The position numbers were made by a program, and so were the translations under genes. From NCBI RefSeq assembly GCF_030388665.1, contig NZ_CP128846.1, forward strand, positions 8,094,001 through 8,158,000: a stretch of 64,000 bases of DNA, read 5' to 3'. The notes below the pieces were generated by a model. It searched no databases, was not told where the DNA came from, and saw nothing but the letters and a program-made list of their open reading frames with translations. Positions 1 through 8,201 of this stretch are shown one piece after another (the stretch's first letter is position 1; every line of letters begins with the position of its first letter). The stretch is from Streptomyces flavofungini. Its GTDB lineage: Bacteria > Actinomycetota > Actinomycetes > Streptomycetales > Streptomycetaceae.

Positions 1-820
1 CCGGGTCGTCGTGCATCGGGACGTGTCCGCACCCGGGCAGCCGCACGAGCCGGGCCCCGGGGATGGCGTGCTTGGCCCGGATGCCCTGGCGGCGCAGCAG
101 CAGCCGGTCGCGGGTGCCCCAGGCCACGGTGACCGGCAGCTCCGGCACGTCGTCACGGAAGCGCACGTCCCGCCCGGCGGCCAGCGTCTCGTGGAAGCCG
201 GTTGCCTCGCGCAGCGCCAGCGTCTCCGCGACCACCGCCGCCGGCGAACGGTGGCCGGGGTGGGCGTAGATGGTGCTGGTGAGCGCGGTCCTACCGACCG
301 CGCTCCGGGAGAGGCGCTCGATCATCGGCAGGGGCATGCGGCGCGCGATCCCGTGCATGGCGCGCAGCGTCGAGAAGGCGTACCGGCGCTCCGCCTCGCT
401 CCAGAACCCGGCGGGGGACAGGGCGGTGACGGACCGTACGAGCTTCTCCCGGCCCAGTTCGAGCGCGAGCAGCCCGCCCAGCGAGTTGCCCGCCACATGC
501 GGCCGTTCGACGCCCAGGGCCTCGCACAGGGCGTGCAGCGTGGGCACCACCGTCGACAGGCCGTACGCGAGTCCGTCCGGCAGCGCCGGGGAGGCGCCGA
601 AGCCGGGCAGGTCCACGGCGATCACGTCCCGCTCGGCCGCGAGGATGCCGATGACGGGGTCCCAGGCCTGGCGGTGGTGGCCGATGCCGTGCAGCAGAAG
701 CAGCGGCGCCCCGGTGCCCGAGCGCTGGTAGGAGACCGTCACCGAGCGCGGCCCGCGGGGCGAATCGACGCTGAACGACACCTCTGCGGCCTCTGCGGCC
801 CCTGCCACCCGTGCGGCCAT
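1..820 (-). CDS. alpha/beta hydrolase (3' end outside window)
   Basis: Reading leftward from an ATG at 818-820, the frame stays open to the window edge (about 273 residues seen). It shows the alpha/beta-hydrolase fold order: an oxyanion-hole segment LLLLHGIGHHRQAWDP near residue 36, DLPGFGAS near residue 70, and the nucleophile elbow GNSLGG (Ser nucleophile) near residue 110. A C-terminal PGCGHVPMHDDP segment carries the catalytic His. The class is serine hydrolases acting on small esters, lactones or C-C bonds; the substrate cannot be read. AGGAG lies 5 nt upstream of the ATG. It diverges from the ECF41 sigma gene. Only the last residues are missing. Confidence 0.85.
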   Translation of the reverse strand, partial: MAARVAGAAEAAEVSFSVDSPRGPRSVTVSYQRSGTGAPLLLLHGIGHHRQAWDPVIGILAAERDVIAVDLPGFGASPALPDGLAYGLSTVVPTLHALCEALGVERPHVAGNSLGGLLALELGREKLVRSVTALSPAGFWSEAERRYAFSTLRAMHGIARRMPLPMIERLSRSAVGRTALTSTIYAHPGHRSPAAVVAETLALREATGFHETLAAGRDVRFRDDVPELPVTVAWGTRDRLLLRRQGIRAKHAIPGARLVRLPGCGHVPMHDDP

Positions 821-1003
821 GACTGCTCCTGACTTAGACACCTTGTCAGCAACAATTACCGCTCAGTAGCGTCGACTTCAAGGGTGCGGCGTCACCCACT
901 TGCCGCCGGGTCCGGTGCCGGGTCCGCCGGGGGCCCGGTGTGATCCTCGTCGGCTTGGCCGACGGAGGTGGACACCAGCAGATCCGTCGGCTGGGATGGA
1001 GTC

Positions 1004-1894
1004 GTGGCTACCGATATCGCGACCGACGTCTTCGAAGAGCACCGACCTGTCCTCATGGGCGTCGCCTACCGCATGCTCGGACGCGTGGCCGACGCCGAGG
1101 ACGTCGTCCAGGACGCCTGGCTGCGCTGGTCCGCGGGCGGACGCGAGGACGTGCGCGAACCGCGCGCCTACCTGGTGCGGATCACCACCCGCCTCGCCAT
1201 CGACCGGCTGCGTCACGCGCAGTCGCGCCGCGAGGCGTACGTCGGGCCCTGGCTGCCCGAGCCACTGGTCACCGACTTCGGGCCGACCGTGCCCGACACC
1301 GCGGAGAAGGCCGTGCTCGCCGACTCCGTCTCGCTCGCCGTGCTCGTCGTCCTGGAGTCCCTGTCGCCGCTGGAGCGCGCGGTGTTCGTCCTGCGCGAGG
1401 CCTTCGGTTTCCCGTACGCGGAGATCGCCGAGACGCTCGACCGCAGCGAGGCCGCCGTGCGCCAGCTCGCCGGGCGCGCCCGCAAGCACGTCGAGGAGGG
1501 GCGCCCCCGCTTCGAGGTGGACCCGGCCGAGCGCCGCGACCTCACCGAGCGCTTCCTCGCCGCCGCCGTGGACGGCGACCTGGACGGGCTGATGTCCGTG
1601 CTCGCGCCGGACGTCGACCTGGTGGGCGACAGCGGCGGCAAGGTCCGCGCGCCCCTGCGGGTCGTGGAGTCCGCCGACAAGGTGGGCCGCTTCATCGTGG
1701 GCGCGGCACGCAAGGGCCTCGCGGAGCACACCGACTTCGAGATCCGCCACCTGGAGATCAACGGCGTCGAGTCCGTCCTCTTCGTCGCCGACGGCAAGCC
1801 CGACAGCGTCATCCAGCTGGAGATCTCCGACGGACGCATCCAGCGCGTGTACATCGTGCGGAATCCGGACAAGCTCGGGGGGCTCGCCGCCTAG
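1004..1894 (+). CDS. sigJ: ECF41-type RNA polymerase sigma factor with SnoaL-like C-terminal domain
   Basis: About 296 residues. A sigma-70 region 2 (VAYRMLGRVADAEDVVQDAWLR) is followed by region 4 with an HTH around EIAETLDRSEAAVRQLAGRA. A roughly 130-residue SnoaL/NTF2-like domain then takes the place of a separate anti-sigma factor. The family's DGGGKV motif at the core-contacting region appears here as DSGGKV. Family knowledge: the ECF41 C-terminal extension modulates activity in cis, and a COE-type oxidoreductase is usually adjacent; none is visible, and the divergent neighbour is an alpha/beta hydrolase. I prefer the GTG at 1004 (GGGA/GGAG just upstream); an in-frame GTG at 968 is possible. 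The sigJ symbol reflects common annotation of this family. Confidence 0.88.
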   Translation: MATDIATDVFEEHRPVLMGVAYRMLGRVADAEDVVQDAWLRWSAGGREDVREPRAYLVRITTRLAIDRLRHAQSRREAYVGPWLPEPLVTDFGPTVPDTAEKAVLADSVSLAVLVVLESLSPLERAVFVLREAFGFPYAEIAETLDRSEAAVRQLAGRARKHVEEGRPRFEVDPAERRDLTERFLAAAVDGDLDGLMSVLAPDVDLVGDSGGKVRAPLRVVESADKVGRFIVGAARKGLAEHTDFEIRHLEINGVESVLFVADGKPDSVIQLEISDGRIQRVYIVRNPDKLGGLAA

Positions 1895-1913
1895 CGCCCC
1901 GACCCGCGCGAAA

Positions 1914-1944
1914 CAGCCCCCGCCCGTGCACCGGGCGGGGGCTG
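1914..1944 (+). terminator. strong hairpin after the ECF41 gene
   Basis: CAGCCCCCGCCCG (1914-1926) pairs perfectly with CGGGCGGGGGCTG (1932-1944) across a 5-nt loop, 20 bp after the sigma-factor stop. There is no long U tract, as is usual in Streptomyces terminators. Confidence 0.8.
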
Positions 1945-2072
1945 CGCCGTGTGCGCGCCCGGTGGCGACGTATCGGATTGCGTCACGCCCGCACGTCAGG
2001 TGTCGACCACGCGCGAACAGCACGTGAATGCTCTGTGGCACCACTTCACTGCGGGCTGTAACGGACTCAGGA

Positions 2073-2106
2073 TTGGTCTTGACCAAGGGTGAGCGCGGCT
2101 CTATCG
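2073..2106 (+). promoter_or_regulatory. GntR/HutC-type operator (dre-like) overlapping a promoter
   Basis: A perfect palindrome TTGGTCTTGACCAA lies at 2073-2086. Its core GGTCT.GACC is the core of the DasR-responsive element (consensus ACTGGTCTAGACCACT, from knowledge of the DasR regulon); the 16-mer matches 12 of 16 positions. A -35-like TTGACC (2079-2084) lies within it, followed 16 nt later by a -10-like TATCGT (2101-2106). Binding here would block the promoter of the GntR gene. The promoter call is by pattern only. Confidence 0.55.
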
Positions 2107-2183
2107 TCGCTGAGATAGTGCAGGAACCTTTAATAAACAAGGCGCGAAAAAGCCGCCTGCGCACGGCGATTGCGGAGGACAGG

Positions 2184-2945
2184 GTGGGGACCACGCAGCT
2201 GGAATCGGTGCCGGAGCCGAAGTACTGGCACCTCAAGACCGTGCTCAGCGAAGCACTGGACTCCGAGTTCGCCGTGGGCGAGATCCTGCCCAACGAACGC
2301 GACCTCGCCGCCCGGTTCGGCGTCGCCCGCGCGACGCTCCGCCAGGCACTGGAGCAGTTGGAGCTGGAGGGACGCCTGCAGCGCCGCCGCGGCGTCGGCA
2401 CGACCGTCGCGCCGCCCCGCATGGGTGTCGCCGTCGGCTCCGCCCAGGGCACCTGGCCCGGCGCGGCCGGGGACGCCTGGCAGCCCGCGGACAGCGAGCT
2501 CGCGCCCGCGCCCGCCGAGGTGGCCCGCGCCCTCGACATCGACCCGGACGAGCCGGTGCACACGGTGCGCCGCACCCGCGTCTCCCACGGCCAGCCCGTG
2601 GCCGCCGAACTGCTGTACGTCCCGGCGGGATCGGTCCCCGACCTCTCCGCGATCGACGCCCCCGCGGGCGCGGCACGCGCGCGTGCGGTGCTGCGCGAGC
2701 TCGGCCGCCTCGCCCTGGAGGGCCAGGACCGCTCCGTCGAGCTCGGCTCCGCCCGCGCGGACGACGCCAAGGCCCTGGACCGCCTGCCCGGCGCCCCGGT
2801 CCTGGTCGTCACCACGCGCTTCCTCGCTGACGGGCGCACGGCGGCGCTCTCCATGGCGACGTACCGCGCGGACACCTGCCGCCTCACCTTCGGCGACCAG
2901 GGCGCGGTCGAGATCCACCACGGGCCGGAGCAGCAGGCTTCCTGA
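2184..2945 (+). CDS. GntR-family transcriptional regulator, HutC/DasR-like
   Basis: 253 residues. A winged HTH spans about residues 17-72 (ERDLAARFGVARATLRQALEQLELEGRL, then RRRGVGT for the wing). A UTRA effector-binding domain follows from about 95 (EPVHTVRRTRVSHGQPVAAELLYVP) to 245. UTRA proteins bind small sugars or acids, GlcN-6-P in the case of DasR. The GTG at 2184 is chosen because GGAGG sits 5 nt upstream; the frame extends further upstream through the promoter region. A dre-like palindrome about 100 bp upstream suggests autoregulation or control by DasR itself. The protein is not DasR; its effector is unknown. Confidence 0.88.
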   Translation: MGTTQLESVPEPKYWHLKTVLSEALDSEFAVGEILPNERDLAARFGVARATLRQALEQLELEGRLQRRRGVGTTVAPPRMGVAVGSAQGTWPGAAGDAWQPADSELAPAPAEVARALDIDPDEPVHTVRRTRVSHGQPVAAELLYVPAGSVPDLSAIDAPAGAARARAVLRELGRLALEGQDRSVELGSARADDAKALDRLPGAPVLVVTTRFLADGRTAALSMATYRADTCRLTFGDQGAVEIHHGPEQQAS

Positions 2946-2979
2946 GCGCCAGGAGGCAGCAGGAGGCAGCAGGACGTGC

Positions 2980-3028
2980 GAAGGCGGGGCCGTCCCCTCG
3001 ATACCGTCGAGGGGACGGCCCCGCCTTC
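2980..3028 (+). terminator. long perfect hairpin between GntR and ROK genes
   Basis: A 21-bp perfect stem (2980-3000 with 3008-3028; arms begin GAAGGCGGGGCCGTCCCC) has a 7-nt loop. It lies between the convergent GntR and ROK genes and so can serve both strands. Just before it is a 10-bp tandem duplication, AGGAGGCAGC twice. Confidence 0.85.
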
Positions 3029-3096
3029 TGCTTCCGTGCGACCGCTGTCCGGTGCCGCCCGTGCCTACGGGCGGCACCTGAACGCCACCGCCCGCC

Positions 3097-4269
3097 CTAC
3101 TGCCGCGCGGTCACCGTGCCCTCCACCGCGAACAGCTCCTCCTCCACGTGGTCCAGCGCGAGCCGCAGCGCGCCCGTGGCCACCGCCGCCTCGCCGAGCA
3201 TCGACAGCGTCACCCGGGGCGGCCTGAGGCAGTAGCGGGCCAGCTCCTGGTGGAGCGGCTCAAGGACGCCGTCGAGGCCCGCGGCCCAGCCGCCCACCAC
3301 GACCAGCTCCGGGTCGAGCGCGAGGACCAGCGCGGCCACGTCGTGCACCAGACGGCGGATGAAGCGGTCGACCGCCGCCAGCGCCCGCTCGTCGCCCTCA
3401 CGCGCGTGCGCGAAGACCTCCGCGACCGCCTGCTCGTCCAGCGGGTGCAGCGGCTCGTCCGTGGTCGACAGCAGCGTCTCCGGCGTCACCTCCCGGCCCA
3501 GCAGGTGCAGCGCGCCGATCTCGCCGGCCGCCCCGCCGTACCCCCGGTGCAGCCGCCCGCCGATCAGCGAACCGGCACCGGGGCTCAGCCCGGCCAGGAC
3601 GAACACCACGTCGTCGGACTCCGTCGCCGCGCCCTTCCAGTGCTCGGCGACCGCCGCAGCGTTCGCGTCGTTCTCCACCAGGACCGGACACTTGAAGGAA
3701 CGCCGCAGCCGCTCGCCCAACGGCAGGCCCGTCCAGCCCGGCAGCGCCGTGCTCAGCCGCACCGAACCGTCGGCCTCCACGATCCCCGGACTGCCGACGC
3801 CCACGGCGCGCAGCGAGCCGCGCGAGACGCCCGCGCGGCGCAGCAGATCGGCGACGGAGCCGCGCACCCGCTCCAGACGCTCGTCGGCGGACGCCGTCTC
3901 CGACACGTCCTTCGCCGCCGTCCCGAGGATCTTGCCGTCGAGGTCGGACAGCACGGCGGCGACACGGTGCGGACCGATCTCAAGACCGAGCAGATGTCCC
4001 GCCTCCGCCCGGAACCGGAACTTCCGCGCCGGTCGGCCCTGCCGCCTCGCACCCCCCTCGTCCGCGTCCGTCTCCACGACGAGCCCGGCCTCGCTGAGCC
4101 CCTCGACCACGCCCTCGACGGTCGGCCGGGAAAGCCCCGTCACCCGGGTGATCTCGGTGAGTGTCGCGAAGTCCGCCGCACGCAGCGCGTGCAGCACCAC
4201 CGCGGAGTTGATCCGCCGTAGCAGAGAAGGATCTCCGCCGGTCAGCCGCCCCAACGTCCGTCCTTCCAT
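3097..4269 (-). CDS. ROK-family transcriptional regulator
   Basis: 390 residues. An N-terminal MarR-like HTH (about 15-70, LTEITRVTGLSRPTVEGVVEGL) is followed by a ROK/ASKHA fold. The fold shows GLEIGPHRVAAVLSDLDG for the phosphate-1 loop, VGVGSPGIVEADG, the acidic VENDANAAAVAEHW segment, and VVVGGWAAG near the C-terminus. Family members repress sugar uptake and use genes and bind sugar or sugar-phosphate. The usual zinc site (His then CxCGxxGC) after GEIGAL is absent, so sugar sensing or folding may differ. It faces the GntR gene convergently and starts 82 bp after the response-regulator stop, reading the same way. No operator was recognised. Confidence 0.87.
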   Translation of the reverse strand: MEGRTLGRLTGGDPSLLRRINSAVVLHALRAADFATLTEITRVTGLSRPTVEGVVEGLSEAGLVVETDADEGGARRQGRPARKFRFRAEAGHLLGLEIGPHRVAAVLSDLDGKILGTAAKDVSETASADERLERVRGSVADLLRRAGVSRGSLRAVGVGSPGIVEADGSVRLSTALPGWTGLPLGERLRRSFKCPVLVENDANAAAVAEHWKGAATESDDVVFVLAGLSPGAGSLIGGRLHRGYGGAAGEIGALHLLGREVTPETLLSTTDEPLHPLDEQAVAEVFAHAREGDERALAAVDRFIRRLVHDVAALVLALDPELVVVGGWAAGLDGVLEPLHQELARYCLRPPRVTLSMLGEAAVATGALRLALDHVEEELFAVEGTVTARQ

Positions 4270-4351
4270 CCCATGCGCATGATGGGCGAAGAGTACTCGG
4301 AAGCCACCGATCGGGGCGAGTACCGATCAGGCCGCCCGGAAGAGGGCCGGT

Positions 4352-5014
4352 TCAGCCCGGCGCGACGAAACCGGACTCGTAGGCCGTGATCACCGCCTGG
4401 GTCCGGTCGCGCGCCCCGAGCTTCGCGAGCAGCGAGCTCACGTGCGACTTCACGGTCTCGGTGCCGACGACGAGGCGTGCCGCGATCTCCGCGTTCGACA
4501 GGCCGCGCGCCATCAGCCGCAGCACCTCCTCCTCGCGCCCCGTCAGGGCGGCCCGCTCCAGGGCCGCCCGGGCGTCCGGATTGCCCCGCTGGCGGCCGTG
4601 GGCGCCCGCGAGCTCCCGCACCGCCGCCGGGAACAGCAGCGACTCGCCCTCGGCGACGAGGCGCACCGCGTGCACGATCTCCGCGGGCCGCGCGCGCTTC
4701 AGGAGGAAGCCGTCGGCGCCCGCGCGCAGCGCCTCGTACACGTACTCGTCGTTCTCGAAGGTCGTGATGACGACGATCTTGGGTGGGTCGGTGACCGTGC
4801 GCAGGACCGCGCGGGTGGCCTCGATGCCGTCGAGCAGCGGCATCCGCACGTCCATGGCCACCACGTCCGGCCGCAGCTCACGCACCAGGGGGATCACGGC
4901 GGCGCCGTCCGCGGCCTCCCCAACGACCTCGATGTCGGGCTGCGCCTCCAGGACGGCGCGCAGACCCGCGCGGACAAGGGGCTCGTCGTCGACGAGCAGG
5001 ACAGTGACCGGCAT
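4352..5014 (-). CDS. NarL/FixJ-family response regulator
   Basis: 220 residues. The receiver domain has the acidic pair VDDEP, phospho-acceptor Asp in VVAMDVRMP, the Thr/Ser position in VVITTFEND and the switch Lys in LLKRARP. A LuxR-type HTH follows (LTGREEEVLRLMARGLSNAEIAARL, then KSHVSSLLAKLG). The ATG at 5012-5014 gives the standard MPVTVLLVDDEP start; a slightly longer in-frame start exists 18 nt upstream. It lies 93 bp downstream of its histidine kinase on the same strand, so the pair is probably one unit. The likely target is the divergent ABC transporter. Confidence 0.93.
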   Translation of the reverse strand: MPVTVLLVDDEPLVRAGLRAVLEAQPDIEVVGEAADGAAVIPLVRELRPDVVAMDVRMPLLDGIEATRAVLRTVTDPPKIVVITTFENDEYVYEALRAGADGFLLKRARPAEIVHAVRLVAEGESLLFPAAVRELAGAHGRQRGNPDARAALERAALTGREEEVLRLMARGLSNAEIAARLVVGTETVKSHVSSLLAKLGARDRTQAVITAYESGFVAPG

Positions 5015-5107
5015 CCGGTCAGCGTAGATCACGCGTTCGTCCCCACGCCGTCGAGTGCCGTGGTGGGCCGCTGCGGGGAGCGGGCCGTCAGGCCAGGGGC
5101 TGTGATG

Positions 5108-6346
5108 TCACGTCAGGGGCAGTTCGACGCGGACCCGCCAGTCGCCCTCGTGCGGTCCCGTGTGCGCCTCGCCGCCGAGCAGCGTCGCCCGTTCGCGGAT
5201 CCCGCGCAGTCCGCTGCCGCCACGCCCGGTCGGCGTCGCGGGCTCCGCCAGGGCGTTGCGCACGTCGAGCGTGAGCAGGCTCTCGGCGGCGGCGACCCGG
5301 ACGCGTACCGGAACGGGGCCCGCGTGCCGCAGGACGTTGGTCAGGGACTCCTGGAGCATGCGGTAGCCCTCGCGCGACACCGGCCCCGGCAGCCGGTCCA
5401 CCGGGCCCGTCACCTCGGCCTCGACCTGCACGCCCGAGGTGCGCGCGGAGTCCAGGAGCCGGTCCGCGTCGACGAGCGTCGGCCGGCGGCGTCCGGGCTG
5501 CCCGTCCTCCCGCAGCACCCGGAGCACCCGCTCCAGGTCCTCCAAGGCGTGCCGGCCGGTGTCCTCGATGGCCTCCAGGGCGCGCTCGGTGAACGCCGGG
5601 TCGGCGGTGGCCCGCGCGGCGCCCGCCTGGACCACCGCGACGGTCAGCGCGTGCCCGATGGAGTCGTGCAGTTCGCGCGCGATGCGGTTGCGTTCCAGGA
5701 GCTGCTCGGTGCGCTCCTCCAGGGCGGCGAGGCGCTGGGCGGGGGAGGGGCCGAGGAGACGCCCGGCGACGGCGGTCATGAAGTGGCCCACCGCCACCAC
5801 GAAGCCGAGGAGGACGAGCAGCGGCACGGGGACGAGCAGCGCGTCCGTCCACCAGGGGCCTTCGCCCAGCACGGGGAGGAACAGCGCCGGATCCGCCGTG
5901 CGCTCCTGCGCCGTCGCGCCGATCAGCGCCAGTGTCTGCCCCATCAGGAACCACGTCACGAAGGCCGTCGCGGACCCCGCCTCGATCCGCAGCACGAGCC
6001 AGAGCGCCGTGCGGAACCGCTCGTTCCAGGAGGCCGACGGCATGACGGAGACACCGGGGCCGGTGGGCTCCGCACCGTGCGGACCCGCCGCCCCGCGCGC
6101 GTGGGCGCCGGGGAACAGCATCAGGCGCGCCTGCAGCCCCTCGGCCCGGCGCATCGCCGGCACCAGACCGGCCACGACCCCCAGCGGGACCGGCAGCACG
6201 AAGAACCCCACGAACAGGTCGAGGACCCTCGCGTCCGACATCCCGTAGACCGACGCGCACGTCAGCCCGGCGACACAGCCGACGAGGACGTGCAGCCAGC
6301 GGGTGTACGTGACCGCGCGGTCGAGCGGTCGCAGAAAGCGGGGCAT
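5108..6346 (-). CDS. two-component sensor histidine kinase (HisKA_3 family)
   Basis: 412 residues. Four or more membrane helices fill the N-terminal half (LHVLVGCVAGLTCASVYG, VLDLFVGFFVLPVPLGVVAG and two more). The dimerisation/phospho-acceptor helix is IARELHDSIGHALTV (His acceptor). The ATPase domain has an N-box in LQESLTNVLRHAG and a G-box GGSGLRGIRERATLLGG. There is no extracellular sensor domain, which suggests intramembrane sensing as in kinases paired with ABC exporters. It starts at 6346, 108 bp from the divergent ATPase gene; the gap holds two tandem palindromes. It phosphorylates the response regulator at 4352-5014 by inference from position. Confidence 0.92.
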   Translation of the reverse strand: MPRFLRPLDRAVTYTRWLHVLVGCVAGLTCASVYGMSDARVLDLFVGFFVLPVPLGVVAGLVPAMRRAEGLQARLMLFPGAHARGAAGPHGAEPTGPGVSVMPSASWNERFRTALWLVLRIEAGSATAFVTWFLMGQTLALIGATAQERTADPALFLPVLGEGPWWTDALLVPVPLLVLLGFVVAVGHFMTAVAGRLLGPSPAQRLAALEERTEQLLERNRIARELHDSIGHALTVAVVQAGAARATADPAFTERALEAIEDTGRHALEDLERVLRVLREDGQPGRRRPTLVDADRLLDSARTSGVQVEAEVTGPVDRLPGPVSREGYRMLQESLTNVLRHAGPVPVRVRVAAAESLLTLDVRNALAEPATPTGRGGSGLRGIRERATLLGGEAHTGPHEGDWRVRVELPLT

Positions 6347-6378
6347 GCCGTCATCGTGCCAGCACCCGCGCGGGGCAC

Positions 6379-6420
6379 GGCTCCCCCGTGCGGGGGAGCC
6401 GATCTCCCCGGGCGGGGGAG
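6379..6420. promoter_or_regulatory. two tandem palindromes between kinase and ABC transporter
   Basis: GGCTCCCCCG TG CGGGGGAGCC (6379-6400) is a perfect 10-bp inverted repeat. CTCCCC GGGCG GGGGAG (6404-6420) is a second copy of the same core. Both sit in the 108-bp divergent promoter region and are good candidates for response-regulator or MarR/TetR-like binding. Confidence 0.5.
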
Positions 6421-6454
6421 GCCACCGCCCCGCCCGCACCGCGACGCTGTCCCC

Positions 6455-7402
6455 ATGACCAGCATCGACGTCCAACAGCTCACCAAGGAGTACGGCACCA
6501 CCCGCGCGGTGGACGACGTGACGTTCAGCGTCCGCCCCGGCCAGGTCACCGGCTTCCTCGGCCCCAACGGCGCCGGAAAGTCCACCACGTTGCGCCTCGT
6601 GCTCGGCCTCGACCGGCCCACGTCCGGCACCGCGACCGTCGGCGGGCGCCCGTACGCGGCCTACGACGAACCGCTCCGCCAGGTCGGCGCCCTGCTCGAC
6701 GCGCAGGCCGCCCACGGGTCCCGCACCGCCCGCAGCCACCTGCTCGCACTCGCCGTGAGCAACCGGATCGCCCCGGCGCGCGTGGACGAGGTCCTGGAGG
6801 AGACCGGTCTGTCCGCCGTCGCGGGGCGCCGCGTGAAGACGTACTCCCTGGGCATGCGGCAGCGCCTCGGGATCGCCGCCGCGCTCCTCGGGGACCCCGC
6901 CGTCGTGCTCCTGGACGAGCCGTCCAACGGGCTCGACCCCGAAGGGATCATCTGGATCCGTGAGTTGATGCGCGGTCTGGCCCGGCAGGGCCGCACCGTC
7001 CTGGTGTCCAGCCACCTCATGAACGAGACCGCGACGTTCGCCGACCACCTGGTGGTCCTCGGCCGCGGCAGGCTGCTCGCGGACACCCCGATGCGGGAGT
7101 TCATCGAGGCCCACAGCAAGCCCCGGGTGAGGGCGCGCACCACCGACCCGGCCCGCTTGCGCGCGGCGCTCGCCCGCGCGGGGCACGAACTGACCGAGGC
7201 GGACGACGGCCGCTGGACGGTCGACGGCGTCCGCGCCGCGGAGGTCGGCGGGCTCGCCGCCGAAGCGGGCGTGCCGATCCTCGAACTCGCCGACGAAGAG
7301 GCCTCCTTGGAGGAGGCCTACCTCGCGCTCACCGCCGCCGAGACGGAGTTCTCCGCGTCCCTTGCTTCTTCCTCGGCTCCCACCCCTCTGCAGGAGGCCT
7401 GA
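6455..7402 (+). CDS. ABC transporter ATP-binding protein (drug/lantibiotic exporter type)
   Basis: 315 residues. Walker A GPNGAGKSTT lies near residue 36, the signature YSLGMRQRLGIAAAL near 128, Walker B VVLLDEPSNGLDP near 148, and the switch His in VLVSSHLMNE. It is followed by a roughly 90-residue C-terminal extension typical of CcmA/NatA-like exporters. The ATG at 6455 has no clear Shine-Dalgarno sequence, so it may be read from a leaderless or near-leaderless message. It is followed 2 nt later by its permease. Divergent kinase/regulator genes suggest induction by an extracellular compound. Confidence 0.92.
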   Translation: MTSIDVQQLTKEYGTTRAVDDVTFSVRPGQVTGFLGPNGAGKSTTLRLVLGLDRPTSGTATVGGRPYAAYDEPLRQVGALLDAQAAHGSRTARSHLLALAVSNRIAPARVDEVLEETGLSAVAGRRVKTYSLGMRQRLGIAAALLGDPAVVLLDEPSNGLDPEGIIWIRELMRGLARQGRTVLVSSHLMNETATFADHLVVLGRGRLLADTPMREFIEAHSKPRVRARTTDPARLRAALARAGHELTEADDGRWTVDGVRAAEVGGLAAEAGVPILELADEEASLEEAYLALTAAETEFSASLASSSAPTPLQEA

Positions 7403-7404
7403 CC

Positions 7405-8142
7405 GTGTCCACGTCCGCTGTGCTCCACTCCGAATGGATCAAGATCAAGTCGCTGCGGGGGAGCGTCGGTTCGCTCGTCGCGGTGTTCGTGGCGACCGTC
7501 GCCATCACCGTCCTCGTCTTCGCCTCCGTCGGCCGCGCGGAGGCCGACAACGCCGACGCCGAACCCCTCTTCGACGCCTTCTACGCGTTCAACTTCGGGC
7601 AGGTCGCCGCCATCAGCTTCGGCGCCACCGCCGTCAGCTCCGAGTACGTCAACGGCGCCCTGCGGGTCTCGCTCGCCGCCGTGCCGCGCCGCGGCCTCTT
7701 CTACGGTGCGAAGACCGCCGTCCTGGGCGCCGCGGCGCTCCTGGTGGGGCTCGTCACCAGCTTCACCACCTTCCTCGGCGGACAGGCCTTCCTCGGGGAG
7801 CACGCCATCGGCCTCGGCCACCCCGGGGCGGTGCGCGCGTGCGTCGGGGGCGGGGCCTACCTCGCGCTGATGGCGCTGTTCGCGGCGGGCCTCGCGGCGG
7901 TGCTGCGCAGCGGCGTCGCCGTGCTGAGCGTGCTGATCCCGTTCACCTTGATCGTCCCGTTCGTGATCGGGGACATGGCGGGCGGCGCGGCCCAGTTCCT
8001 GCCCGACCGGGCCGGGCAGCAGATCCTGCACGAGGCCCCGGACGGCATGCTCGGCCCGTGGCCGGGGCTCGGCGTGACGGCGCTGTGGGCGGCGGCGTCG
8101 CTGGGCGCCGGGTGGTGGGCGGTGCGGAGGCGGGACGCGTGA
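7405..8142 (+). CDS. ABC-2-type transporter permease
   Basis: 245 residues from a GTG start, with about six hydrophobic segments (SLVAVFVATVAITVLVFAS, TAVLGAAALLVGLVTSF, AYLALMALFAAGLAAVL, VAVLSVLIPFTLIVPFV, LGVTALWAAASLGAGWW). The start HSEWIKIKSLRGSV is typical of ABC-2 membrane subunits. It is coupled to the ATPase by a 2-nt gap with GGAGG in the upstream gene's last codons. Together they form an exporter of a hydrophobic compound, unspecified. It ends 59 bp from the convergent enoyl-CoA hydratase-like gene. Confidence 0.88.
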   Translation: MSTSAVLHSEWIKIKSLRGSVGSLVAVFVATVAITVLVFASVGRAEADNADAEPLFDAFYAFNFGQVAAISFGATAVSSEYVNGALRVSLAAVPRRGLFYGAKTAVLGAAALLVGLVTSFTTFLGGQAFLGEHAIGLGHPGAVRACVGGGAYLALMALFAAGLAAVLRSGVAVLSVLIPFTLIVPFVIGDMAGGAAQFLPDRAGQQILHEAPDGMLGPWPGLGVTALWAAASLGAGWWAVRRRDA

Positions 8143-8201
8143 GGAGGCGCGATGCGTGACGAGGCGGGGCGTGCGGCGGTATGCGACGCTGCCGCCGCCG
8201 T

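Noticed and set aside
4442..6454. Upstream extension of the ABC ATPase frame across the two-component genes.
   Set aside because: The extension is antisense to a conserved kinase and regulator; the ATPase domain starts normally at the ATG at 6455.
8143..8201. Terminator between the ABC permease and the enoyl-CoA hydratase-like gene.
   Set aside because: Only a 5-bp GGCGG/CCGCC stem with a large loop was seen; too weak to call.
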